DNA from: Gibbula magus
Lineage: Eukaryota > Mollusca > Gastropoda > Trochida > Trochidae
Reading direction: 5' to 3'
NCBI GenBank assembly: GCA_936450465.1
Contig: OW388302.1
Location: forward strand, 57,228,459 to 57,292,458
Length of the DNA stretch: 64,000 bases
In this document: one piece after another, positions 41,509-53,700 of the stretch
How positions within the stretch are numbered: position 1 is the first letter of the stretch
How the letters are laid out: every line of letters starts with the position of its first letter
Translations under genes and position numbers: made by a program
Notes under the pieces: generated by a model
Database searches by the model: none
What the model saw: only the letters and a program-made list of their open reading frames with translations
What the model was told of the DNA's origin: nothing

Positions 41509-42494
41509 ATACTATGATAATTGGTTCCTTGCAAGTGAAGGGATTTCATTTTTCTTCACTTCACAATCATATCCGTGCGTCTGATGCTGTCGCAAAATGA
41601 AATTGTCTTTTGACATACATTTACAATCCTGGGAGTCATTCTGTAGAATGTAAAGACTGTTTGTTATAACTGTCCGTAATTCAATTCATATTGGGCCAAC
41701 AAGCTCACCTGGTTTGTAGGATTTTCGCGCGACTCTCTACACACTGGTAACTAACTGACTGACTGACACACTAGTCTCCTTGCTCCCTGCACTGTACCTC
41801 GTAGCTATGGCAACTCGACTGCTTATTGTCAGCTTGTGAAGGTTATCCCTGGCAAACTTCAGATTCATCTCTCTAGTCACCCTGGAGATCTTCTATTAGA
41901 CTGACTGCGTTATGAAAGCTTGTTTGCTGAATGCTACACTGGCGTCTTTTTGCCTCTCTGATCAGGTAGAGAGGGAGGGAAGTATATACAACACCCTCAA
42001 TGTAATGGTAGATGTTCGGAGGGAGGGAGGGAGGGTGGGAGGGTGGGAGGGAGGGAGTTATATACGAAACCCTCACTGTAATGGTTGATGTTCGTTCCTT
42101 TGGTATAAATATTAACAGCCCCTTTAACACTCTGTCTGTTTGAGAACCCACACTTGAAGAATGGCGGTGACCCTGACGGGTTCAAAGGTCATATCGTTCC
42201 CATTCCCTTCAGCGTAACTATAGAGATGTGTATAGATTCACGTCAGCATGGTGAACACCTCAACTTGATGCACACTGTCTCGTATTGTTACGTACCATTC
42301 ATGATACAAAATACAGATATGTCCAACTTTCAACACAATATTCACAAACAAAGTAAAATGTGACATTCTTCTCCCCACTATTTTACACACGTGCACTGCT
42401 CTGTATCTGTCCGTCCCTTCCGACAGTTTGCTGCCAGACAACTGTGTCAAGACACAAAGACAGGATTGGGTTTGCTCGGACTAAAATAAGCATT

Positions 42495-42601
42495 CAATTT
42501 GGCATTATATTTGTCAGTTTGCACCACACAATCTTCATACACCAAGTAAGGAAGTTCATTTTGTCAGTTTGCACCACACAATCTTCATACACCAAGTAAG
42601 G
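42495..42601. repeat. Tandem duplication across the stop codon
   Basis: Two copies of about 52 bp sharing TCAGTTTGCACCACACAATC lie side by side. The right copy contains the stop codon and the last codons of the LEDGF-like gene; the left copy lies in the 3' UTR. Confidence 0.85.
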
Positions 42602-42737
42602 AATGGAGTTCGTCGTCGTCCATCACTGTGTCGCTCTCACTCCCCTCCTCTACAGGAGATCCTGGGGCTTTCACTGCTGCAGTTTCTTCACCTCCATGAA
42701 TGATTTCTTCAATTCTTGCATTCAAGTCACGTCTTTC
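42585..42737 (-). CDS. LEDGF-like gene, last coding exon and stop
   Basis: The exon is 153 bp (50 codons and TGA), with acceptor TTTTTACAG. It reads ERRDLNARIEEIIHGGEETA and ends DDDELHSLLGV. The stop lies at 42585-42587. About 50 bp around the stop is tandemly duplicated just downstream (42495-42548 against 42549-42601), so a copy of the final codons and stop lies in the 3' UTR. The polyadenylation site was not determined. Confidence 0.86.
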   Translation of the reverse strand, partial: ERRDLNARIEEIIHGGEETAAVKAPGSPVEEGSESDTVMDDDELHSLLGV

Positions 42738-45700
42738 CTGTAAAAAGGAGTATGAAATATTACGGTTTACTTTTTAAAAAATTTGTCCATCTGCCCAGGG
42801 GTTGAAAAATCTTTCATGGTCAGTAAGTCATGGACTAGTCCAATGAATTTTGGTGATTTTTGGGCAAGTCAAAGGTAAAATTTGGTAGGTAAATGACCAC
42901 GGATTTGCAGATTTTTTAAATCTCTGTCTGCCTATGCAATGTATATATATATATATATATATATATAGTGAATCAAATAATTGAACAATAAAACTCCTTA
43001 CACATCAACACTTTAAGGTCGGTAAATTATTGACAAGCTTTGTGACTGAGCAATTACATCCCTTAATAGCTGAGATGTGTCAACTGAAGGAAATACTTTG
43101 GATACTTAAGTACACTCTTCACTGTCGAACAAGCCGACTCCAAGCGAGCTGGGATTATCAGTGTCGTCATTGTCACCATATATTAGAAACAAACTCATCT
43201 ACGACATTCTGGTTCTCAATCTACCAGGTAGATTTATTAAATACAATGTTGTCTCGTAACGCTTACTGGTTAGTTACATGTAGCATGTATTTCGTCAGCC
43301 AAACAAATGTCTCGATTTTAAAGTTGATGATCATTCAATGGCATTCTCATCAAGCAATTGCCAATATTGCCCGATTTCGAGTCATTTCATTGGCATTACG
43401 AGTCAACAGCGTATAAGACTGATTTTCATCAGAGGATTTGTAACAGATTTATAGTTAAAAAATACCGCAGGATGTATTTTCTGGTAATCTTTCAGATAGA
43501 TTGATTAAATACTTACACTCGTTGCCATGACATCATCCTCGTCGTTCTGGAAGTCTGTCGACACGGGCAGACGGTCGAGAGCTTGCACAAGTGGGGCTAC
43601 GGGAGCCGCCATAAAGGATTCTGTGGTTCCACCAGAGGGCAGCACTGCGGCATCACCAGAGCCAACAGCGCCACCTACTACAGGCTGCACAGGCTCAGCA
43701 TCTTGAGAGTCAACTACAGGAGAGGGAAAGTCTCCCGCTACTAATCTAGAGTTCACCACAGGATTCACCAATGGACTCGTACCTTCCACTCGGGACGCAG
43801 GAGTATCCGCGCCTGTTTGTGGAGTTATATTGCTATTGTCTGTGTCGACATCTGGGAGCGGTAAATCCAAGATACTCGACGACTTCTTTGGTTCGGATAA
43901 GTCCGCTTCGTCCCTCGAACTCTCGTTCACAGTGCCCTGAAACTCATCCAGCCGCACTGCACTAACAGATTCGGGTAACACTGATGTCGGAACACTATCG
44001 TCTGTGGATTTTGATTCTTTGTTCCTATCACTGTCCTTTTTAGCGTCACTTTCATCGTCCTCGCTTAAGTCTGATAACACAGCTTTGATATTCTCAGCGA
44101 GGGTTGGCTCAATGTCCGGAGACTTTGGACCGGTCCGCCCGGGCTGGTTTGGAATTATGAGATCAAGGCCGGGAATGCCCCCCTGTTGGGGCTTGCTGGA
44201 GAAGAAAAATGGAGAGGTTTCCTTCGAGTCACCCGCAACGGCTTCCAACATTTCCACAGTGCTGTTGACGTCTTTATTGTTCTCAGCGAGATTGACATCT
44301 TTGTTATTGTCTGTGATGTCACTTTGTTTGTTGTCCGTGATTTCGTTTTGCTTGTTGTCAATTGGTGCGGAATCACCTCCACCTACAAAAGACACAGATC
44401 GTTACTAGGTGAAAAATAAACACTTATCTGATGGTTCGACATTTAAAGACGGTGATAAGCAGACGAGTAGCTAATCCAGTCATTGCTTAACCAATGGGTA
44501 AAATTATACTTGGTTTAAATGGCAGCCAGACGTTGATTTACCAAATTGCTTCATTTTAATTTAAATAAACTCCATATTCAATAAAGCGTTTAAAGAGAAT
44601 GCATTGACTGCTGGTGTGAGGAAAGTAAATGATACATGGATACCCATGTGCTGACCAGGGATTGTCAAAACTTTAACATGGGAGATCAAATGACGATAGG
44701 ATGACGAGAGTTGAAGTGGGTGTCACCAAGAAGGAAATACTTGTTTAATATAATTGTTTATTTAAATACAAGGCAACTCAGAGTTTTTCCTCTTCACTGT
44801 CAAGTAGACTCTAAGCGAGCTGGGATTATTACTGTCTTCATAGTCACCTTGTTTTAAAACATGGCAGTCGTCGAAATAGATACAAGAAAGTTTGATCCGT
44901 TTGGACAATCGATTAAAAAATTGTTGTCACATTTATCATAAACAAATTTCTTAATGACCCAATATCAATTCTATGAAAAGCTGACCCGCTACCAGACTTC
45001 TCAAGCTTTTTGTAAAGGGGGTACCTGGTGCATTACGTTTAAGTGATCTGCCTAAGTTTGTTACAAAATCTATTCTTTAGAGATGAGGTGAGGTCAGTTG
45101 GGGTATAACGCCGCTTTCAAGAGTATTTCACTTATATCGTGGCTGCTAGTATTATTTTCCCTGAAAGCCCGCAACGCCATGTGGCTATGCACTGCGGTGA
45201 AACCTGCGAGCATATTCTTTAGATCTGGAGGGTCTTGTCATGCCAGAGAAAGAGTTTTCACAACAGACTTCACTGCGTCTTTTCCATTGGGACTATTTCC
45301 TTCCCTTTCTATCAAAATAGTCAAATCTTAAGCCACCATGGAACAGTTAAAGCGATTTTAGGTTTCAAATAGTCTCTTTGTCTCAAACATGCAACGCCAA
45401 AATTTCACCTGCCTATCTAATACACCAGAGTACTTGCCCCCTTTTCTTTGACAACAGCCAAGTTCCTTCCGCATTACATAACCAAGCACACGCACACAAA
45501 CCTTTTTCAACGTCAAGCTCATTTTCTTTGTTCTCCTTTTGATCCTTGTCCGATTTCTCCCTCTTCTTGACTTCAAGCAGCTGGCAACAATAGATACATG
45601 TTATAAAAACATATACGGTGATTTGGGGTTTAATGGGATTTCCAGAGTATTTCATTACATCACGACGGGAGTATTACTCCAGGGATAAATCTGAGAGACT

Positions 45701-47704
45701 TGATTGAAACTAGCGGAACATGGGTGATACTGCACTTATTTGCAATCAATCATTACAAAACTAAACCATACTGTAAGTTGAACAGTTCTCTAAGCAGACG
45801 AAGTTGCAGAGCTCCTGGCTGGATCTACGAGTCATGTACGAGTCATGGCCACGTCAAGTCTTGACCAAGTTTTAACTGTAGACATACCAGACTTGAATCA
45901 ACAATGACGTACCTGAGGTGGAGCCTCGCCGTCACCCATCACGAAGAGAGCCTTGAACTTGTTGTAGATTACTTCCGCCTTCAGCTTGATGCGGTCAGAA
46001 CCTTTGTACTTCCGACACTGAGAACGAGTTATTAAATATTGATTAATATCAATAAGTGAGTGAGTGAATTATTATTTAACACCGCTTCGGTAAATCAACT
46101 CCTGATAACAAGCCACTCAGAGTTTTCACTCTTCAACGTCCTTTGGACTCTAAGCGAGCTGGGATTATGGTAGTCATCACTGTGGCAACAGCATGTGAGA
46201 TATTTGTATACGATTTTGTTAGTTAAAAGATCACATATTTTGTTATATTCGTTGTCCATTATACATACAATTATGGTTATTTGTTGTGATGGCATAATGT
46301 TGTGATCTGTTTTTATCACTATCAGTTTCGGATGGAAACTTCAATTTTATTATTTTGAAATTATGACAGATGTACATGACAAATGGCCGACCGACCTTCT
46401 TGATGGTGTTCATGATGTCCGGATTCTTCTTCAACATGACCTGATTGACCGGTAGCGCTTCTAGGTCCTCCATTATGGCAATACACTTGTCCACGTCCTG
46501 CAGTAGAGATGTATTTACTGTCAAATGTAACTCACTAAACGTGACTGCTTACTCATCATGGTTCAGCAAAATGATTGAAATGTCAAATGGTGACTTTGTT
46601 TCAAAATGACAATTTTTTTTCGGAGAAATTATTAATTTTTTCCAACTTGTTTAAGGCATTGTACCTGCTTGTAATTGAATATCAACTCAGACAAAGCTGA
46701 AAGAAGATCACAGAGGAAATCAAAGACTTCACTCACAGGGAAACTTTTCATCATTGTTGACATTGGGTATTACATTCATTTAATCAAAGAAGCATGACAA
46801 ATTTGCTTCCCTGCCTGACACATTGAACTTGTTAAACTACATTTACTTCTGACAATTCTCCAAAGTGAAAGGTTCAGTTTTCACAGCTTTTGGGGTACAA
46901 CAGGTCAAATGTTGACAATGAAAGTAAGGGGGATAGAGGACAGCGCATACATCATGTTTTCATTGATAGGAACTTGTTAAACTACATTTACTTCTGACAA
47001 TTCTCTAAAGTGAAAGGTTCAGTTTTCACAGTTCAAATGTTGACAATGAAAGTAAGGATGATAGAGAACAGGGCATACATCATGTTTTCTTATGGGCCTG
47101 ATGAGAGGGGGGTCGGGTCTCTTTTATAATTTGTTTTAGATCAACAGGCTCTGCAGGTCATCAGACTTTAATTAATGCACTTTTAATTTTTTATTTTCAA
47201 CAGTATTTCAGGCCTGATAAACTATAATGCTGATGTCAACTCCGACAAAGCTGAATGAAGATCACAGAGAAAGTCGTAGACTTAGCTCACAGGGTAATTT
47301 TTCATCATTGTCGACATCAGACTTTTATAAGTGTCACAATGCTACATTTTAAATGTCCACAGGATTCAAACTTCAAGAACTATCGAGTTTGTTTGAAACA
47401 GATTTGGTAGGTAGAAATTATCAAAGCTTGTGAAGTTACCAGGAGGGCCAAGCTGTTTTATTTTATCTAGCTATCACTTATTGCCTAGTACTTACGCAAA
47501 ACTAAATTTTATGTCTGATGTACCAACAACATCCCAGAAGATTGGATCCCATACAATTAGTCCAATTTTTCCATTTACACAGCAATTTGGTAGCAGACAG
47601 CTAATCCTATATTTAATAACAGACGGGTGTTTTCACCACAAAATATTTGAGCGACAGGACCTCGATAGCTCATATACTGTCAACACTTGTGCCGTCAGGA
47701 GCTG

Positions 47705-47742
<38 letters not shown>

Positions 47743-50700
47743 ACTATAGGCATCCATCAGCACATTGTAAGTAATGTCATATTTACACTACTGGTGATGA
47801 TTTTTAATGCTGTAACTGTTTTTCTTCTAACACTCCTATATTTTTTTTAACAACGTAGATTGGGTTTTCGATTAAATGTTTAAAGCTCTTCAGTTTGTAA
47901 CTGTTTCAAGAAATGATGAATTGTACCAGACATCAACTCAGACAAAGCTGAAAGAAGATCACAGAGGAAATCAAAGACTTCACTCACAGGGAAACTTTTC
48001 ATCATTGTTGACATTGGGTATTACATTCATTTGAAACGTTAACAACACTTAATCCTCATTTCCCTGTCAGTGATGTTGGATACAAACTTGTTATTATGAA
48101 TGATTTTATTTCTGAACATTCTCGATAGTGAAGGGTCAATGTTTGTTTGCCTTGAATGTTTCATGAATATTTGATTGTTTTATGTATTGATATATAACAT
48201 CCACTGCCAAAGTGTGACCGATTATCGAAACAAAGCCAGCAGTTTATTATTTTTTTAAAATAATTCCAAATTCTTATTATGAAAAGGGTAAGGATCCACT
48301 TCATTCAGTTGTATCAAATATTTCATGGATATATTTTCAACTAATTTCAAGAAGCACGAACCCCCTTCATGTTCATGTCATCCAAGTTATATCTTTATCA
48401 AACTATGTCAATGTGAATTCTCTTTATATTTAAAATATATCAACTGCCACCAATGAATTATGTTTTCCTATATGTGTATTAAATTTTATCGAGCTTCAGA
48501 TACCAGACGATAGGAAATTTCTTAAGCACATCTTCCTGAAATCACCTTCAAGATGACCTTAACTGATTTTTCAGGTTCTCATTTTTTTGGCCGACGTCAA
48601 CTCCGACAAAGCTGAATGAAGATCATAGAGAAAGTCATTGACTTCACTCACGGGGTAATTTTTCATCCTTGTTGACATCAACCTTCATGCTACATTAATT
48701 TTTCTACAGGTGAGGTGAGGTGAGTTGGGGTTTAAAGCCGTTTTCAAGAGTATTTCACTTATATCGCGGCTGCTAGTATTATGGCAGGGAGAAAGCCCGC
48801 AACGCCATGTGGCTATGCATTGCGAATTTTTCTACAGAATTGATAGTCATAAATTTGTTATTGATTTGCTTAGGATGAAAAAAGGTTTGTTTACTAGTCG
48901 CAGCTTCAGTGAGCCCTGGGTGCCATCCAGGGTAGAGCCGAGTAACAATCAACTGTATCACATCGTTTAACATTCGCTTTAACCGAATGTAGCGCTACAG
49001 GATTATCAGTGTTTCAAGTGAGAGTGTGAGTGAGTTAGGGTTTAACACCAATTTCATGAGTATTTCACTTATATCGCTGCTGCTAGTATTATGGCAGGGA
49101 GAAAGCCTGCAACGCCATGTGGCTATGCATTGCGGTGAAACCTGCGAGCATCGGCTGGAACTAGCGAACCATGGGTGGTAATATGCTGAAATTCAGTGTA
49201 GCATTGCACCCAAATCTTATTGCGTGTAGAACAGTTCTCTTCTGCAGACAAAGTTGCCGTGCCCCTGGCAGGATTCGAACCCCGGACCTCTTGATCCGAA
49301 GCCGAACGCGCTAATTAATGCGCTATCCCGCCCCCTCAGTGTTTCGAGGAAGGGTACTCTGTAATTAGAGGAGGAACCACTCCCCAAAGTCACACCACTC
49401 TATCACTGGCAAATTTAAGTCTTGTTGCATTTTGTTGTCTTTTCTGTGCTAGGTATTTTCGATTACACTACCACGTGAAGGTACAGCTGCAGTATGCTAT
49501 CAAAGAATAGTGGATGAAATGCAGCAAGGCTTAAATCAGCCAGTGATCGAGACAGGTCACAGTTATGCCTTGCAGGTGCAGTTGGAGGAGGAATTGATGC
49601 CAACAACTTACTGTTTTGTCAACCTGTAAAGATTTCTTGATCTCGATATCCATCTGTATAAGTGTTGTCTCCGTATGGATAACTGAAACACAATTTGTTG
49701 ACGATAAATTAATTTAAAAATTAACAAACACCGAAACAAATCTTAGACATTTAAAAGTGTTATACATGTTCATAACATATTTCTTATTTAGTCACTGAGC
49801 TCTCAATCATCGAGCATTTATTTATTATTTGTAGGCAAGTTTAAAATTTGTCTCTCCCGATATATAATTAAGCTCCGACCTAAATATTATTTTAAGTGAT
49901 TTGTGAAAATGAATCAATTCAGGTGATAACAGATAGTCTTTAAATTAGATCGATAGAAGTAAGATGTAACCTGACAAGATAAAGATGAGATCAGACGAAG
50001 TAAGATATAAACTTTATCTCTGTAGATGTTTTAATTGACAACAAGTCAACTCAGACAAAGCTGAAGAAGGATCACCAACAGTTCTGGGACTGACTCAAGG
50101 GGTTACTTTTCATCATTGTTGACTTGGTCATTGAAAATATCAAAGTACGATGACAAGAAGTGGAAATTTTCACTGGTCAAACTCTGTGAGTAAAAATTTT
50201 TTTCTTGCACCTAATTTTATGTACACTCGCCAGCATAAAACTGTAGGAAGTTTCATTACATTAGGTGAAAACAACTTTCACACATTTTACAAAATCTTTC
50301 TATGGTTGACAAATTTGAAAGGAAAAACAACTACTCTGCATCCCTCGTTTAAAATATTTTCAAATTTCCTAAATCATGTTTTATTCAATCTTTAGCAGTT
50401 CATGCTTACCTAAAAATAATCCTCAATATTCAATTATCCTAGACAAAAAGTTCACACATATTGTCTTAAATATCTTGTAAACAATGTTTTTAATGTTGTC
50501 TGGCCGTACACAATCTTTTTTCATGCCAGAACAGTTTACATCAACCTGACAACATTCAGAATGACTTCTTGTTGCTCAAGAGGAAGTTGAGTGGCCCAGG
50601 ATGTTTTATTTTACCCTGCAGTAAACCACTTTAACACAAGATCAAACTTCCACAAGAAAGAACCTCAGGAAAGGCCTGTCAATCATTTGTTCAGAAGGTC

Positions 50701-53700
50701 AAAGGTCAACATTGTTATAAAAAACTTACAATGGATTTTCTCTTTCTTTTTCTGTTCGTATTTTAATCTCTTCTTTCGTTCCTTTTCTTCTTCCTTATCA
50801 TGACTGAAGCAAAGAAACGATAAATCAATCCATGAATAAATATCAGTCATCTTTTCTTTCGGGTGTAGGGTCTCCTTATCTCAGTAGTTAATGTTAAGGA
50901 ATGGTATTAATGTTGACATGTGGGAATGACGATTTATGCAATGAGACCAAGGTAAATTTTTAACCTCTAAGTAACTCCTAAGCTAAACAAGGACTCCAGA
51001 AATAAAGATTTACAAAATCTTTTAAAGAACAGATGGTCACGCTGCATAAATCATAAAAGTTATTAGTTTAAGAGTTATTTTCTTACAAGCCACTCAGAAT
51101 TTTCACTCTTCAACGTCCTCTGGACTCTAAGCGAGCTGGGATTATGATAGTCATCACCGTGGCAACTGTCCAATAGCAGATGATACTTTGACTTTGACAA
51201 TAATGATGAGATAAGTCTCAAAAGATTCTGAGTAAGGCTGATTGTTTTCGTAACCAAAACAAACTTGCCCTGCTAGTGACAAAAGAAGAAGGGTTTTTTT
51301 TTATAGAGAGATAGGGTATCAACATACTGCCGTTTCTCCTTGTCGTGTTTCTTCTTCTTCTCCTCTTCTTCCTTCACTTCAGATCTGTCTTCCTTCTTTC
51401 CTTTCTCCTCCTGATAACACACGACTCTACCGTGAGACAGACAACACACGACTCTACCGTGAGACAGACCACACAACACAAGACTCGACTGTGAGACAGA
51501 CCACACACGACTCTACCGTGAGACAGACCACACACGACTCTACCGTGAGACAGACCACACAACACAAGACTCGACTGTGAGACAGACCACACACGACTCT
51601 ACCGTGAGACTGACAACACACGACTCTACTGTGAGACAGACAACACAACACAAGACTCGACTGTGAGACAGACAACACACGACTCTACCGTGAGACAGAC
51701 CACACAACACAAGACTCGACTGTGAGACAGACCACACAAGACTCGACTGTGAGACAGACCACACACGACTCTACTGTGAGACTGACAACACACGACTCTA
51801 CCGTGAGACAGACCACACACGACTCTACCGTGAGACAGACCACACAACACAAGACTCGACTGTGAGACAGACCACACACGACTCTACCGTGAGACAGACC
51901 ACACACGACTCTACCGTGAGACAGACAACACACGACTCTACCGTGAGACAGACCACACAACACAAGACTCGACTGTGAGACAGACCACACACGACTCTAC
52001 CGTGAGACAGACCACACACGACTCTACCGTGAGACAGACCACACACGACTCTACCGTGAGACAGACCACACAAGACTCGACTGTGAGACAGACCACACAC
52101 GACTCTACCGTGAGACAGACCACACAACACAAGACTCGACTGTGAGACAGACCACACACGACTCTACCGTGAGACAGACCACACACGACTCTACCGTGAG
52201 ACAGACAACACACGACTCTACCGTGAGACAGACCACACAACACAAGACTCGACTGTGAGACAGACCACACAAGACTCGACTGTGAGACAGACCACACACG
52301 ACTCTACTGTGAGACTGACAACACACGACTCTACCGTGAGACAGACCACACACGACTCTACCGTGAGACAGACAACACACGACTCTACCGTGAGACAGAC
52401 CACACAACACAAGACTCGACTGTGAGACAGACCACACACGACTCTACTGTGAGACTGACAACACACGACTCTACCGTGAGACAGACCACACACGACTCTA
52501 CCGTGAGACAGACCACACAACACAAGACTCGACTGTGAGACAGACCACACAACACAAGACTCGACTGTGAGACAGACCACACAAGACTCGACTGTGAGAC
52601 AGACCACACACGACTCTACTGTGAGACTGACAACACACGACTCTACCGTGAGACAGACCACACACGACTCTACCGTGAGACAGACCACACAACACAAGAC
52701 TCGACTGTGAGACAGACCACACAAGACTCGACTGTGAGACAGACCACACAAGACTCGACTGTGAGACAGACCACACACGACTCTACTGTGAGACTGACAA
52801 CACACGACTCTACCGTGAGACAGACAACACACGACTCTACCGTGAGACAGACCACACAACACAAGACTCGACTGTGAGACAGACCACACACGACTCTACC
52901 GTGAGACTGACAACACACGACTCTACTGTGAGACAGACAGATCATTCATTTAATTAATTCGATTAATGGCTTCAATTGTCCTGGTTTCCTTTTGAATGAA
53001 TGAGGGCTATTCTGAATCTAAACTAAAGTCACAAAAATATCACCCTAAATAATGTTTCAACTGGATTAAGTTTTAATCATGTATTAATAATATCTGTGTA
53101 TTAACAGCTATTTCGTTTGAATTCTGTTTCCACAAAATATATTTCCATAAATCGTCCCTTCAACTTTGAAATCTACAAAAGCAGTCATGTCGTATTTCAA
53201 AACCATACGTCAGGTTACATGTGAACTGTTGATACTTCAACTCTAAACTTAGATTTGTATATAAATAAGTCTATGAGAAAGTTGAATACACATCCTCATT
53301 ATTAGATTTAATAAAAAACATGCATAGTTGGTAAATGACATTCATTTTATAAATGGAGCCTGCGAGATCGCCTTACTTTCCACAACCATCCTAAGACGTC
53401 ATCCTATTGGTACGATGACGTCATATGATTGAAAGTGTTATTTCACTGAGTAGAATAACATGTTATTTCTCTCAGAGAAAACACGGATTTTATTTTATCT
53501 CATAAATGCCGTATTTCACCAATGAAAATCTAATACATCCTCATACCTTCAATTTCTTCTTCTCTTTCTCAGCCTCCTTCTTCTTTGGAGTTTCTTCCTG
53601 AGACTTCTCCTCCTGTCCGATGTAAGTCCAATATTTAGAGAACATTTTACTGACAGGAACATTGTGCATGATGAGAGACAAAACAGTGCACTACCCCAGA

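Noticed and set aside
51273..52945. Many Cys/Val/Leu/Ser-rich minus-strand frames
   Set aside because: They are the 27-bp repeat read in different phases; only the short stretch at 51328-51410 is exon.
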